A stretch of 64,000 nucleotides of DNA, from the NCBI RefSeq assembly GCF_963678635.1, contig NC_087068.1, positions 13,827,872 through 13,891,871 of the forward strand, given 5' to 3'. Source of the stretch: Symsagittifera roscoffensis. Its lineage: Eukaryota; Xenacoelomorpha; Acoela; Convolutidae. The notes beneath the pieces are model-generated. The model was not told where the DNA came from, ran no database searches, and worked only from the letters and a program-made list of their open reading frames with translations. A program made the translations under genes and the position numbers. Shown one piece after another: positions 47,113 to 59,776 of this stretch (position 1 is its first letter; every line of letters begins with the position of its first letter).

Positions 47113-48497
47113 AGCTGATTTATCAAACAGAGATCTACTACGGAATGCAGATACAATATATAACTGATTCAAATGTAACACCTAGATTATGAACCAATAT
47201 AAAACCGAAATTATCTGTGGATCTATCAAATTTTTGAATTATTTTTTAATCTTCAATAACCTTTTAACCGCTTTAATTCACAATTTCAAAAATCATTTCA
47301 ATTCACATTTCAAACAAAGTTAAATTGTTAAAAGGGTTTTTCAAAACCCAAGCTGATAAGCCAATTTTTTGGATGGTTTATGTAATAAAGATGCCTAATA
47401 TTTAACTTCATGAGCACGATATTACATAACAAACGTGGCGCCGTTACATAATCACTGAGCGAATGACAAAATCTCATCCCACTTGAGTGATATAAGCAGG
47501 AGCCTTTTGACTGCAAAAGCTTTTGAATGCAAAAGCTTGAATGCAAAAGCTTTTACAAGTAAATTCTCACCTTTTTTGTCAGCCTGTTTATTTTTTTGAG
47601 CTCTAAAAAAACCGTAAAATAACTGAATATCCTTAAAACACTATGATCCATGTGCAATTTTTCTAGTGAAAAAAGCTTGAATGAGCAGCACGCATTGGGT
47701 TACTCCATTAAAAAACCACGTTTCTTTTGGCGCACGGTATACCTCAAACTTTGTGCTTATTAATTACAGGTGTCCTTAGGAAGGTTAAAAGCGAACAACC
47801 ATTTGGAAAAATTGTCAGCCGGAAGAGGCCGCACGCTATCGAGAAAATTCTACCAGAACTCTTTTTAAATCAAACTTGCGTCCTCAGTTTTTTCCGAGGC
47901 AATACTCGCGAGATGCATCCTAAGTAAATCCTCGCATAATTTAGCCATGATAAAAGCAGAATAAAAATTGTCTCTAACTTTTTTATATCTAAAATTGATT
48001 GTATTGTATCTAAACCAATTTGTGGCTAAAATGGTTGAAATAGTGATTCTCACGTTTTTCAGTATTTTTCAATGGTTTTTTGATGGAACTCCTCGTAATA
48101 ATATCACACACTACACCAACTTTCTTAGATTGTCTTTACTTTTCTGTTGATAATTTAGTTATATATAGGACGGAAAAATCAATAATTCGAATGCATAGTG
48201 AAAAACCAATTCTTTTGATGCATGAAAATCTCACATGTTCTGCTCATTCATTCGTTCTCATGTGATTTTCATCTTCCCACTCGTTCTTCTGCTCTTGTTT
48301 AAATACCATTCAATGGTCGGGCGCTACTATTCTATTCAGATTCCAGAAGTCGATCTTTAGTGTTCATTTTGGAAAAGCTGTTGTTCATTTTAACGAACTA
48401 ATCAAATCAAAGTTAATCATACAATTTCACAGACTTACCTTCTTGTTTATGATTATAAGCAACGAGTCTTTTCAAAAGTCTTTTGATTATGTTCTTT
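47113..48497. other. Intergenic after secreted protein 2
   Basis: One small repeat, TGCAAAAGCTTTTGAA-type units at 47510-47560. An open stretch at 47770-47927 after a TTACAG could be an exon but has no donor at its end and no recognisable product. Confidence 0.5.
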
Positions 48498-48623
48498 AGG
48501 TCCAGTTCTAGGTCCAGTTCTAGGTCCAGTTCTAGGTCAAGGCAAAGTCAGCAGTCAAACATCAAGATTAGATTTGATGATAGTAGGATCTTTTGGTGGA
48601 AAGTGACCGTGAGTCGTCAATAG
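48498..48623 (+). CDS. Possible exon encoding an RSSS-repeat peptide
   Basis: AGGTCCAGTTCT occurs three times in a row from 48498, giving RSSSRSSSRSSSRSRQSQQS, then 21 more codons (NIKIRFDDSRIFWWKV...) to TAG. A TTCTTTAG acceptor-like string ends at 48499. Arg-Ser repeats resemble SR-type proteins, but the ORF is short and may be chance; no start codon or partner exon is identified. Confidence 0.25.
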   Translation, partial: RSSSRSSSRSSSRSRQSQQSNIKIRFDDSRIFWWKVTVSRQ

Positions 48624-48779
48624 TCATCTCACAAGTCGCGGTTGGACAGTTATATCGTTAGCAGTCATCCAAGACCTGTGAGCCAAAATCTTGCCGCTCC
48701 CAGCCCGAGTCGAGTTGCTCGAATTATTTTTCGACTCTGAAATTCGAACAAGTGCACTGTTGCTAGTTAAGTTCCGCGG

Positions 48780-48905
48780 TCGAGAGGAAAAAGTCGAGCA
48801 CAAAGTCGGAACATACCCGATTGTGGTCGAGAAAGTCGAAACGTAGGCCGAGAAAGTCGAAACAGAGGTCGACAACAGTCGAAACATATAGGTCGAGCAC
48901 AACCT
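48780..48905 (+). repeat. GTCGAAACATA-type minisatellite, block 1
   Basis: Irregular ~22-28-bp units GGTCGAGnAAGTCGAAACATA (GGTCGAGAGGAAAAAGTCGA, GGTCGAGAAAGTCGAAACG, GGTCGACAACAGTCGAAAC). Confidence 0.75.
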
Positions 48906-49320
48906 AGTTTTTTTTCAAAATTAATATTTTTTTCAATTAAATTTAATTTGGAAATTGAGCACAAAAAGTCTGCTCAGCAAAGACCTACGTCAGAACGTTC
49001 CACCGCGCAACAATCAATTGAAGAGATTTTCTAACAGCAAAACTAAGAAGTTTCAGAGAGAAATCTAAGGATTCTTGCGTCAAGAGAATGTAACTTCTAC
49101 TGAATTTTCCTCAAACATCACATCAACAATTTCAGTCCAGATTTGTTCAGAAAATAAAAGCAAAATGGGAGATTCAAAATGAAAAAAATATATTTTCGAT
49201 GGAGGAAAATGCATTTTACAGGTTATTATAGTTTATTTTCAAATGAAGCATCATCACAAACAATCAACTGAAATGCATATAATATTATTTTTTTTGTCAA
49301 TTTACTCGTGTTATTTGTAA
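48906..49320. other. Spacer between minisatellite blocks; nothing seen
   Basis: AT-rich, no feature supported. Confidence 0.5.
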
Positions 49321-50380
49321 GTCGAGAAAACCGAAACATATGTCGAGTACAGTCAAAACGTACCCATTTTTGGTCGAAACATATCTACCCGGGTTGACGT
49401 CCAAAGAGGAAAAAAGCTTAGCCTACAGTTTCATATTTGACGTCTATGGAAAAAATGCTTATCATACAAAATATATGAAAATTATAAGATAATCATTTTG
49501 TCATAGAACATTTTTTTCAAAACTCACCAAAAACGTGTCTGGGTAAGTTAAAAAAGATTTAAATAATTATAAATAATTAGATAGAGGGCATTTTGACAAT
49601 CAAAAACATGATTTTAATTTCGGTCGGAAAAAAAGCTTATTACAAAGTTTTCATACATGAAAATTTTATGATATGCTTTTTTCATAAACGAAAACACGAA
49701 TTTGAAGAAGAAAAATTTTAATTTTTTTTTGTTGCAAACTTGCTTTTGTGCTCAAAAATAAATTTTACGAAATTTTTTTTTTGTATTTTCATTTATGGAA
49801 AAAATGCTTATCATACAATTTCTTAGTATGGAAAAAATGCTTATCAGACACATTCATAGCATAAAAAAATGCTTATCATGCTATTTTCGTACAATTTTGG
49901 GGATAAAAAGACTGATGAAAAAACTCAAATTTTAATTCCAGAGTATGGAAAAAATGCTTGTTATAAAATTTCAAAGTATGGAAAAAATGCTTATTTTGCT
50001 ATTTTCATACACTTATTTTTACTCTATGAAATTGTATGAAAGAGTATGACAAGCGTTTTTCATAAATGAAAATTTTATGACAAGCATTTTTTGTCAACCC
50101 GGGTATGCGGGGTCGAACAAATAAACTTTTCAAAAATGTCGGTCGCGACATATCGAATTGTGGTCGAGAAAGTCGAATTATATCTGAACACGGTCGAACA
50201 AAGTCAAACAGTTTTTTGTTGGGTCGAGAAATCGAAACATACCAAAACTTGGTCGAGTAAGTCAAAACAAACCGAAATTGGCCGATGTTGTCGAAACAAA
50301 CCGAAATTGGTCGAGACGATCGTAACATACCAATTTTTGCTAACAAAATGTCAAAACATATATCGAGAACCTCGCCCCGG
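49321..50380 (+). repeat. GTCGAAACATA-type minisatellite, block 2, split by a MITE
   Basis: Units at 49321-49385 and again at 50106-50365 (GTGGTCGAGAAAGTCGAA, GGGTCGAGAAATCGAAACAT, TTGGTCGAGTAAGTCAAAAC). The MITE at 49386-50105 interrupts the run. It ends CTCGCCCCGGGTACGG, where the macrosatellite starts. Confidence 0.75.
49386..50105. mobile_element. 720-bp MITE with TACCCGGGTTGAC ends
   Basis: Ends TACCCGGGTTGAC and GTCAACCCGGGTA are exact inverted repeats. The interior repeats TATGGAAAAAATGCTTATCA (from 49444, 49794, 49827, 49944, 49977) and its inverse ATGACAAGCATTTTT. No ORF. Its right half is also present inside every macrosatellite unit. Confidence 0.82.
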
Positions 50381-50573
50381 GTACGGATAAAACGTATGAC
50401 GACCATCCATACCTAATCCAAAGCCCCCAGTCTATCGGAAACACCTTCACAAGGCTAACAAAATAAAGAAAGAGAACAGAGAACGCTGTTATTATCCGAA
50501 CAAATAAACGAGATCAGAACAGATAAAACATAGAAAGGAGGAAAAAAGGGCCGGGTCATCAAAGATCCTTGGG

Positions 50574-50831
50574 ATGGCAACTCAACAAACTCAAGATCTG
50601 TCGAAAGTTGAAAAAAATGTGAAAAATACGGAACAAGATTCGACGTCTGAATTCTGGAAAGAGTACATAAACAAACTCGCAAAGATCTTTGAGCAATTGA
50701 AACAAGTGAAGCCTAAGGTCAAGCGTGTGATTCTTCTTATTTCATATAATTTTTGCGCGAAAGTTCAGAAATTTTTGCGAGATCGATATATTGCAGAATT
50801 AAACGAATGCTCGTCAGAATACTCCGAATAG
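50574..50831 (+). CDS. Macrosatellite ORF, unit 1 (85 aa, only copy with ATG)
   Basis: MATQQTQDLSKVEKNVKNTE then EFWKEYINKLAKIFEQLKQV, lysine-rich helix-like middle, and end RYIAELNECSSEYSE. The other units read ATA for this ATG and are two codons longer. The frame is open for about 20 codons upstream. No family recognised; could be a chance frame kept by recent duplication, or a small element-encoded protein. Confidence 0.4.
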   Translation: MATQQTQDLSKVEKNVKNTEQDSTSEFWKEYINKLAKIFEQLKQVKPKVKRVILLISYNFCAKVQKFLRDRYIAELNECSSEYSE

Positions 50832-51959
50832 ATGGAACACGAGCTGACTATATATTTAACCGTTAACATCCTTAAAATTGACATTTAACCGTTAACACAG
50901 ACATTCGTGGAAAGCATATGACCGTTCTTTGGCCTTCAATGAGTGAGGCTAACGATTTAGGCGGATAGTTTGTTATATTTCGATTCAAAAGACATTTACA
51001 AACCCGATATAACTTTTTGTGATTTCCTAGTTGAGGTTTAATAAATCTTAATTTCCTGTGATTATTGGTGATGCGGAAGCTGTCCCAGGCTCAGTTGATC
51101 CTACACCAAGAAAAATGAACCCAGCTCCCAGTAATCAACCGTTCGACATTACGATAGGCCAAACTAACTTACAAAGGAAAAAGGATAAGCCAAACTAACA
51201 CCCCATACTAAGGAAAAAGGAATTTTCAGCGTTTTTGAAAAAAAAATTAAGTCAAAAGAAAATAAAAGCCAATATTATTGTATCCAGGACTACTTTATGC
51301 ACACAAAAAATTAATTATTGCATGCAAAATTTCTTTTTTCGAAAAATGTTTGTTTGCGTACGAAATTCGATTTGCGGTCGAAAAAAAAACAAAAAACTTT
51401 TGGGCCAAATTTTCTAAATTACTTGAAAAATTTTTGAGTCGCCATCAAAAAAATGCCAGTCATACAATTTCGATATATATGAATTGTATGATAAGCTTTT
51501 TTTTCAAAAAACGAAAACCTCGATTTTTTTTACCTGACTGTTTTAGTAGAATCAAACAGCCAAGGAAAAAAGTTTATATCTTTTTCAACCATTTTTAGAA
51601 ATTGTATGAAAATTGTATGACAAGCATTTTTCCACACACTTGATGTATGGAATTGTATGATAAGCATTTTCGGTGTATGGAGGTCAACCCGGGTAATCAT
51701 TTGTGAACTGTAAACGAAATCGGCAACAAGGACGCTCCCTTTGTTTGTTCATTTGCTTTGATCGTGCCCCGACAAAATTTTTAAACGTTTAAAGACTTGT
51801 CTCTGGAATCCAGGAACATACAAAATTGTGCGCTTATTCAGTGCGATATCATAAAATTGTGCATAGTTTGGGCTCGTAATGGAAGTAATGGACACTTCAG
51901 CATCCAGTGCGCCAGCATCCACCAGCAGCCTTAAGCAAACCGCACCGAGCGCCCATGGA

Positions 51960-52210
51960 TTCTAATCGATTATTATGGATTCCCGAGAAAAAATAATCCA
52001 TGAAAACCCATTACAGATGTAAAACTCAGACCACAGAATCGGTTATATTGCCGTTTGAATCAATTTTTTTGAAAAAAAAATTCATTATAATCCATTAAAA
52101 GCGATTATAATCCATTACTTTTAGCAAGATAATCCATTATAACCGATTTTTTTTGAAATAAAAATCCATTACAATCTATTATAGTCTGTTATAATCCATT
52201 TTATTTTTAG
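51960..52210. repeat. ATAATCCATTA imperfect repeat block (unit 1)
   Basis: Many overlapping copies of TAATCCATTA and TAATCGATTA. Equivalent blocks lie at about 55050-55300, 57780-58030 and 60890-61130. Confidence 0.8.
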
Positions 52211-52329
52211 AACTAAATTCTATTAATTTGCAGAAACTTTGCAAATTTTGCAGAAAATTTGGAAAATGTTGCTATGCCTTTTACTTAACGAGATGTCTCA
52301 ACGTCACACTTTCAATTTTTTTTAGCTCC

Positions 52330-52580
52330 CCAACTAAAGAGGGAAGCGGTAATTTGGGGGGTGTCAATCATTAACCCCTCCCCAAAGTAAACCAATAAAT
52401 CACCCTCCCCCCTCAACTATGGGGGGGGGGCGAATGGCAGTTGTGGTAAGCTGGCGGGGGGGGGGCTAAACGAGGGAGGGGGTTAAACGAATTGGGGGTA
52501 GGTTAAGTGAACTGGGGACGGGGGCGGTTAAGTAAAAAACTTGGAGCTTGGGGATGGGCAAATGAACAGCGGTGGGGGTG
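52330..52580. repeat. G-rich block, G-quadruplex-prone (unit 1)
   Basis: Runs of 4-10 G separated by short GGTTAA/CTAAACGA strings on the plus strand, exceptional in this AT-rich DNA. Equivalents: 55410-55715, 58130-58430 and 61245-61438 (cut by the gap). Proline-rich minus-strand ORFs here are an artefact of C runs. Confidence 0.8.
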
Positions 52581-52724
52581 GGTTCAATCAGATTATATAA
52601 GACAAAAACATTTATTTTAATGTGAAATGTAACCTTTTACGATACGTATGTAGCAACTAAATTGCAACCAAAACAGTTTTTTGTTTTTGATTTTCTTAAT
52701 GTAACTTTCTATTTCTAAAAGCGA

Positions 52725-53470
52725 ACATTACTCCACTGACCTTAAACAGAAGCCGGAGTGTTTTGTTTTTGATTTTTTTTATTGTGACCCACTTTCCGAA
52801 ACCGAACACTACTCCACTGACCTTAAAAGGTAGCCGGAAAAATTCTTTCAATTTGATTTTATTAAAATCCCCCTTTTTTAAAAGAGAACACTAGTCTAAT
52901 GAGTAAAAAGATTTTTTTCCAAATGACACCCATTTTCTGAAAATGAACAAACTCCACTGACCTTAAAATGCAGCCTGAGCATTTTTTTCTGTTTTTAATT
53001 CATTTATGTCACCCATTTTCTAAAAATGAACAAACTCCACTGACCTTCAAATACAGCCGGAATTTTTTTTGTTTTGATTTTTTTAAATGTCATCCAATTT
53101 CTAAAACTGAACAAACTCCACTGACCTTAAAAAACAGCCGGAACCTTTTTCTTGTTATGAATTTTTTTGTCAATCATTTTCTAAAAGTGAACACTACACC
53201 ACTGACCTTAAAATGCAGCCGGAACATTTTTTTTTGATTTTTTATGTCACCCATTTTCTAAAAATGAACAAACTACACTGACCTTAAAATGTAGCCGGAT
53301 TTTTTTTGTTTGATTTTGATTTTTTTATGTCACCCATTTTCTAAAAATGAACAAACTACACTGACCTAAAAATGCAGCCGGAACATTTTTTTCTGTTTTT
53401 AATTTTTTTATGTCACCCATTTTCTAAAAATGAACAAACTCCACAGACCTTAAAATGCAACCGCAATATG
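52725..53470. repeat. ~80-bp minisatellite CCACTGACCTTAAAATGCAG (unit 1)
   Basis: About nine units: CCACTGACCTTAAAATGCAG, then CCGGAACATTTTTTT, a T-rich tract, GTCACCCATTTTCTAAAAA and TGAACAAACT. Copy number differs per macrosatellite unit. Confidence 0.9.
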
Positions 53471-53475
53471 GAAAC

Positions 53476-56210
53476 CGGATACAACGTATGACGACCATCC
53501 ATACCTAATCCAAAGCCTCCGGTCTATCGGAAACACCTTCACAAGGCTAACATAATAAAGAAAGAGAACAGATAACGCTGTTATTATCAGAACAAATAAG
53601 CGAGATCAGAACAGATAAAATATAGAAAGGAGGAAAAAAGGGCCGGGATAGCAACTCAACAAACGCAAGATCTGTCGAAAGAAGAAAAAATTTTGAAAAA
53701 TACGGAACACGATTCGATGTCTGAATTCTGGAAAGAGTACCACGTAAACCAACTCGCAAAGATCTTTGAGCAATTGAAACAAGCAGTCAAGCCTAAGGTC
53801 AAGCGTGTGATTCTTCATATTACAAATAATTTTTGCGCAAAAGTTCAAAAATTTTTGCGAGATCGATATATTTCAGAACTAAACGAATGCTCGTCAGAAT
53901 ACTCCGAATAGATGGAAAAATCTGACTGAAAAACAATCTTGTTTTTTTTTTTTGCTGGTTTCAAAGCTGACGTTATATTTAACCGTTAACACCCTTAAAA
54001 TTGACATTTAAACGTTAACACAGACATTCTGAGAAAGCATATGACCGTTCTTTGGCCTTGGCCTTCAATGAGTGAGGCTAACAATTTAGGCGGATAGTTT
54101 GTTATATTTCGATTCAAAAGACATTTAAAAACCCGATATAACTTTTTGTGATTTCCTAGTTGAGCTTTAATAAATCTTAATTTCCTGTGATTATTGGTGA
54201 TACGGAAGCTGTCCCAGGCTCAGTTGATCCTACATCAAGAAAAAAGAACCCAGCTCCCAGTAATCAATCGTTCGACATTACGATAGGCCAATCTAACTTA
54301 CAAAGGAAAAAGGATAAGCCAAACTAACACCCCATACTAAGGAAAAAGGAAATTTCAGCGTTTTTGAAAAAAAAATTAAGTCAAAAGAAAATAAAAGCCA
54401 ATATTATTGTATCCAGGACTTCTTTATGCACACAAAAAATTAATTTGTTTGCGTACGAAATTCGATTTATTTGCGGTCGAAAAAAAAAAATTTTGGGCCA
54501 AATTTTCTAAATTACTTGAAAAATTTTTGTGTCGCCATCAAAAAAATGCCAGTCATACAATTTCCATATATGGGAATTGTATGATAAGCTTTTTTTTCAA
54601 AAAACGAAAACCTCGGTTTTTTTTACCTGACTGTTTTAGTAGAATCAAACAGCCACAGAAAAAAGTTTATATCTTTTTTCAACCATTTTTAGAAATTGTA
54701 TGAAAATTGTATAAGCATTTTTCTACCCACTTGATGTATGGAATTGTATGATAAGCATTTTCGGTGTATGGAGGTCAACCCGGGTAATCATTTGTGAACT
54801 GTAAACGAATTCGGCAACCAGGACGCTCCCTTTGTTCTTTCGTTTGCTTTGATCGTGCCCCGACAAAAGTTTTAAACGTTTAAAGACTTGTCTCTGGAAT
54901 CCAGGAACATACAAAATTGTTCGCTTATTCAGTGCGATATCATAAAATTGTGCATAGTTTGGGCTCGTAATGGAAGTAATGGACACTTCAGCAGCCAGTG
55001 CGCCAGCATCCACCAGCAGCCTTAAGCAAACCGCACCGAGCGCCCATGGATTCTAATCGATTATTATGGATTCCCGAGAAAAAATAATCCATTAAAACCC
55101 ATTACAGATGTAAAATTCAGACCACAAAATCGGTTATATTGCCAATTGAATCGATTTTTTTGAAAAAAAATTCGTTATAATCCATTAAAAGCAAATATAA
55201 TCCATTATTTTTAGCAAGATAATCCATTATAACCGATTATTTTTGAAATAAAAATCCATTACAATCTATTATAGTCTATTATCATCCATTTTATTTTTAG
55301 AACTAAATTCTATTAGTTTGCAGAAATTTTGCAAATTTTGCAGAAAATTTATGAAAATGTTGCTATGCCTTCTACTAAACGAGATGTCTGAACGTCACAC
55401 TTTCAATTTTTTTACCTCCCCCAACTGAAGAGGGAAGCGGTAAATTGGGGGGGCGGAAGGGTGTCAATCATTAACCCCTCCCCAAAGTAAACCAATAAAT
55501 CACCCTCCCCCCCTCAACTATGGGGGCGAATGGCAGTTGTGGTAAGTTGGCGGGGGGGGGGCTAAACGAGGGGGGGGGGCTAAACGAGGGAGGGGGATAA
55601 ACGATTTGGGGGGTGGGGTTAAGTGAACTGGGGACGGGGGCAGTAAAGTAAAAAGTTTGGAGCTTGGGGATGGGCAAATGAACGGGAAGGGGGGGGGGGG
55701 TTCAATCAGATTATATAAGACAAAAAACATATAATTTAATCTGAAATGTAACATTTTGTGATACGTATGTAGCAACTAAATTGCAACCAAAACAATTTTT
55801 TGTTTTTGATTTTCTTAATGTTACTTTCTATTTCTAAAGGCGAACATTATTCCACTGGCCTTAAACAGAAGCCGGAAAGTTTTGTTTTGATTTTTTATTG
55901 TGACCCATTTTCCGAAACCGAATACTACTCCACTGACCTTAAAAAGTAGCCGGAAAAATTCTTTTGTTTTTTAATTTTTTTTAAATCCCCCTTTTTTAAA
56001 AGAAAACACTAGTCTAATGAGTAAAAAGACAGCCGGAACATTTCTTTTGATTTTTTTCAAATGACACCCATTTTCTGAAAATGAACAAACTCCACTGACC
56101 TTAAAATGCAGCCTGAACACTTTTTTTCTGTTTTTAATTTATTTATGTCACCCATTTTCTAAAAATGAACAAACTCCACTGACCTTAAAATGCAACCGCA
56201 ATATGGACAC
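53476..56210 (+). repeat. Macrosatellite unit 2 (2735 bp)
   Basis: Same order as unit 1 with a shorter minisatellite (about five copies, 55840-56205), which explains most of the length difference. Confidence 0.93.
53648..53911 (+). CDS. Macrosatellite ORF, unit 2 (no ATG at the unit 1 start)
   Basis: 88-codon frame including stop, beginning ATA where unit 1 has ATG. An 18-nt in-frame deletion lies just upstream compared with unit 1. Contains EFWKEYHVNQLAKIFEQLKQ and RYISELNECSSEYSE. Confidence 0.35.
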   Translation: MATQQTQDLSKEEKILKNTEHDSMSEFWKEYHVNQLAKIFEQLKQAVKPKVKRVILHITNNFCAKVQKFLRDRYISELNECSSEYSE

Positions 56211-59200
56211 CGGATACAACGTATGACGACCATCCATACCTAATCCAAAGCCTCCGGTCTATCGGAAACACCTTCACAAGGCTAACATAATAAAGAAAGA
56301 GAACAGATAACGCTGTTATTATCAGAACAAATAAGCGAGATCAGAACAGATAAAATATAGAAAGGAGGAAAAAAGGGCCGGGGTTATCAAAGATCCTTGG
56401 GATAGCAACTCAACAAACGCAAGATCTGTCGAAAGAAGAAAAAATTGTGAAAAATACGGAACACGATTTGATGTCTGAACTCTGGAAAGAGTACCACGTA
56501 AGCCAACTCGCAAAGATCTTTGAGCAATTGAAACAAGCAGTCAAGCCTAAGGTCAAGCGTGTGATTCTTCATATTACAAATAATTTTTGCGCGAAAGTTC
56601 AGAAGTTTTTGCGAGATCGATATATTGCAGAACTAAACGAATGCTCGTCAGAATACTCCGAATAGATGGAAAAATCTGACTTAAAAACTATCTTGTTTGG
56701 TTTTTTTTTTGCTGGTTTCAAAGCTGACGTTATATTTAATCGTTAACCTCCTTAAAATTGACATTTACCCGTTAACACAGACATTCTGAGAAAGCATATG
56801 ACGGTTCTTTGGCCTTCAATGAGTGAGGCTAACGATTTAGGCGGATAATTTGTTATATTTCGAATCAAAAGACAGTTACAAACCCGATATAATTTTTTGT
56901 GATTTCCTAGTTGAGCTTTAATAAATAATATTTTCCTGTGATTATTGGTGATACGGAAGCTGTCCCAGGCTCAGTTGATCCTTCATCAAGAAAAATGAAC
57001 CCAGCTCCCAGTCGACATTACGATAGGCCAAACTAACTTACAAAGGAAAAATGATAAGCCAAACTAACACCCCATACTAAGGAAAAATCCAATATTATTG
57101 TATCCAGGACTACTTTATGCACACAAAAAATTAATTTTTGCATGCAAAAATTTTTTTTCGAAAAATGTTTGTTTGCGTACGAAATTCGATTTTCGGTCGA
57201 AAAAGAACAAAAAAACTTTTGGGCCAGATTTTCTAAATTACTTGAAAAATTTTTGTGTCGCCATCAAAAAAATGCCAGTCATACAATTTCCATATATGGG
57301 GAATTGTATGATAAGCTTTTTTTTCAAAAAACGAAAACCTCGGTTTTTTTACCTGACTGTTTTAGTAGAATCAAACAGCCACAGAAAAAAGTTTATATCT
57401 TTTTTCAACCATTTTTAGAAATTGTATGAAAATTGTATGACAAGCATTTTTCCCCCCACTTGATGTATGGAATTGTATGATAAGCTTTTTCGGTGTATGG
57501 AGGTCAACCCGGGTAATCATTTGTGAATTGTAAACGAATTCGGCAACAAGGACGCTCCCTTTGTTCGTTCATTTGCTTTGATCGTGCCCCGACAACATTT
57601 TTAAACGTTTAAAGGCTTGTCTCTGGAATCCAGGAACATACAAAATTGTGCGCTTATCCAGTGCGCTATCATAAAATTGTGCATAGTTTGGGCTCGTAAT
57701 GGAAGTAATGGACATTTCAGCAGCCAGTGCGCCAGTATCCACCAGCAGCCTTAAGCAAACCGCACCGAGCGCCCATGGATTCTAATCGATTATAATGGAT
57801 TCTCGAGAAAAAAAAATCCATTAAAACCCATTACAGATGTAAAATTCAGACCACGAAATCGGTTATATTGCCGTTTGAATCGATTTTTTTGAAACAAAAA
57901 ATCGTTATAATCCATTAAAAGCGATTATAATTCATTATTTTTAGCAAGATAATCCTTTAAACCGATTATTTTTGAAATAAAAATCCATTACAATCTCTTA
58001 TAGTCTATTATAATCCATTTTATTTTTAGAACTAAATTCTAGTAATTTGCAGAAATTTTGCAAAAAATTTGGAAAACGTTGCTATGCCTTTTACTAAACG
58101 AGATATCTCAACGTCACACTTTCAATTTTTTTTTACCCCCCCCCCCCCCCCAACTAAAGAGGGAAGCGGTAAATTGCGGGGTGTCAATCATTAACCTCTC
58201 CCCAAAGTAAACCAATAAATCACCCTCCCCCCCCTCAACTATGGGGGGGGGGCGAATGGCAGTTGTGGTAAGCTGGCGGGGGGGGGGAATAAACGAGGGG
58301 GGCTAAATGAGGGAGGGGGATAAACGATTTGGGGGGTGGGGTTAAGTGAACTGGGGACGGGGGCGGTAAAGTAAAAAGTTTGGAGCTTGGGGATGGGCAA
58401 ATGAACGGGGGTGGGGGGGGGTTCAATTAGATTATAGAAGACAAAAAACATATAATTCAATGTGAAATGTAACATTTTGTGATACGTATGTAGCAACTAA
58501 ATTGCAACTAAAACAATTTTTTGTTTTTGATTTTCTTAATTTAACTTTCTATTTCTAAAAGCGAACATTACTCCACTGACCTTAAACAGAGGCCGGAAAG
58601 TTTATTTTTCATTTTTTTTGTGACCCATTTTCCGAAACCAAATACTATTCCACTGACCTTAAAAGGTAGCCGGAAAAACTCTTTTGTTTTGATTTTATTA
58701 AAATCCCCCTTTTTTAGTCTAATGAGTAAAAAGACAGCCGGAACATTTTTGTTGATTTATTTCAAATGGAACCCATTTTTTGAAAATGAACAAACTCCAC
58801 TGACCTTAAAATGCAGCCTGAACATTTTTTTCTGATTTTAATTTATTTATGTCACCCATTTTCTAAAAATGAACAAACTTTACTGACCATAAAATGCAGT
58901 CGGAATAATTTTTTCGTTTTGATTTTTTTAAATGTCATCCAATTTCTAAAAATGAACAAACTCCACTGACCTTAAAAAACAGCCGGAACCTTTTTCTTGT
59001 TTTGAATTTTTTTGTCAATCATTTTCTAAAAGTGAACACTACTCCACTGACCTTAAAATGCAGCCGGAACATTTTTTTTTGATTTTTTTATGTCACCCAT
59101 TTTCTAAAAATGAACAAACTACACTGACCTTAAAATGTAGCCGGATTTTTTTTGTTTGATTTTGATTTCTTTATGTCACCCATTTTCTAAAAATGAACAA

Positions 59201-59321
59201 ACTCCACTGACCGTAAAATGCAGCCGGAACATTTTTTTCTGTTTTTAATATTTTTATGTCACCCATTTTCTAAAAATGAACAAACTCCACTGACCTTAAA
59301 ATGCAACCGCAATATGGACAC
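56211..59321 (+). repeat. Macrosatellite unit 3 (3111 bp)
   Basis: Same order; minisatellite of about nine copies at 58560-59315. The ORF region is nearly identical to unit 4. Confidence 0.93.
56402..56665 (+). CDS. Macrosatellite ORF, unit 3 (no ATG)
   Basis: 88-codon frame including stop, apparently identical in sequence to unit 4 (by eye), with ELWKEYHVSQLAKIFEQLKQ. Confidence 0.35.
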   Translation: MATQQTQDLSKEEKIVKNTEHDLMSELWKEYHVSQLAKIFEQLKQAVKPKVKRVILHITNNFCAKVQKFLRDRYIAELNECSSEYSE

Positions 59322-59512
59322 CGGATACAACGTATGACGACCATCCATACCTAATCCAAAGCCTCCGGTCTATCGAAAACACCTTCACAAGGCTAACATA
59401 ATAAAGAAAGAGAACAGATAACGCTGTTATTATCAGAACAAATAAGCGAGATCAGAACAGATAAAATATAGAAAGGAGGAAAAAAGGGCCGGGGTTATCA
59501 AAGATCCTTGGG

Positions 59513-59776
59513 ATAGCAACTCAACAAACGCAAGATCTGTCGAAAGAAGAAAAAATTGTGAAAAATACGGAACACGATTTGATGTCTGAACTCTGGAAAG
59601 AGTACCACGTAAGCCAACTCGCAAAGATCTTTGAGCAATTGAAACAAGCAGTCAAGCCTAAGGTCAAGCGTGTGATTCTTCATATTACAAATAATTTTTG
59701 CGCGAAAGTTCAGAAGTTTTTGCGAGATCGATATATTGCAGAACTAAACGAATGCTCGTCAGAATACTCCGAATAG
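59513..59776 (+). CDS. Macrosatellite ORF, unit 4 (no ATG)
   Basis: 88-codon frame including stop, matching unit 3 exactly as far as I can read. Confidence 0.35.
   Translation: MATQQTQDLSKEEKIVKNTEHDLMSELWKEYHVSQLAKIFEQLKQAVKPKVKRVILHITNNFCAKVQKFLRDRYIAELNECSSEYSE

Larger units (their letters stand above)
50384..53475 (+). repeat. Macrosatellite unit 1 (3092 bp)
   Basis: From anchor CGGATAAAACGTATGACGAC. Order inside: ORF (50574-50831), ACCGTTAACA stretch, right half of the TACCCGGG MITE ending GTCAACCCGGGTAATC (51684), an ATAATCCATTA block (51960-52210), a G-rich block (52330-52580) and a ~80-bp minisatellite (52725-53470). Confidence 0.93.

Noticed and set aside
47727-47927. 66-codon frame with an acceptor-like TTACAG
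   Set aside because: No ATG, no donor, ends directly in TAA, no recognisable product.
54723-55013. 96-codon minus-strand ORF in macrosatellite unit 2
   Set aside because: The equivalent frame has a stop in unit 1 (TGA after QSK) and runs across the CCCGGG MITE end; not kept between copies.
55471-58496. Proline-rich minus-strand ORFs in the G-rich blocks
   Set aside because: Products of C runs whose length differs between units; frames are not kept.
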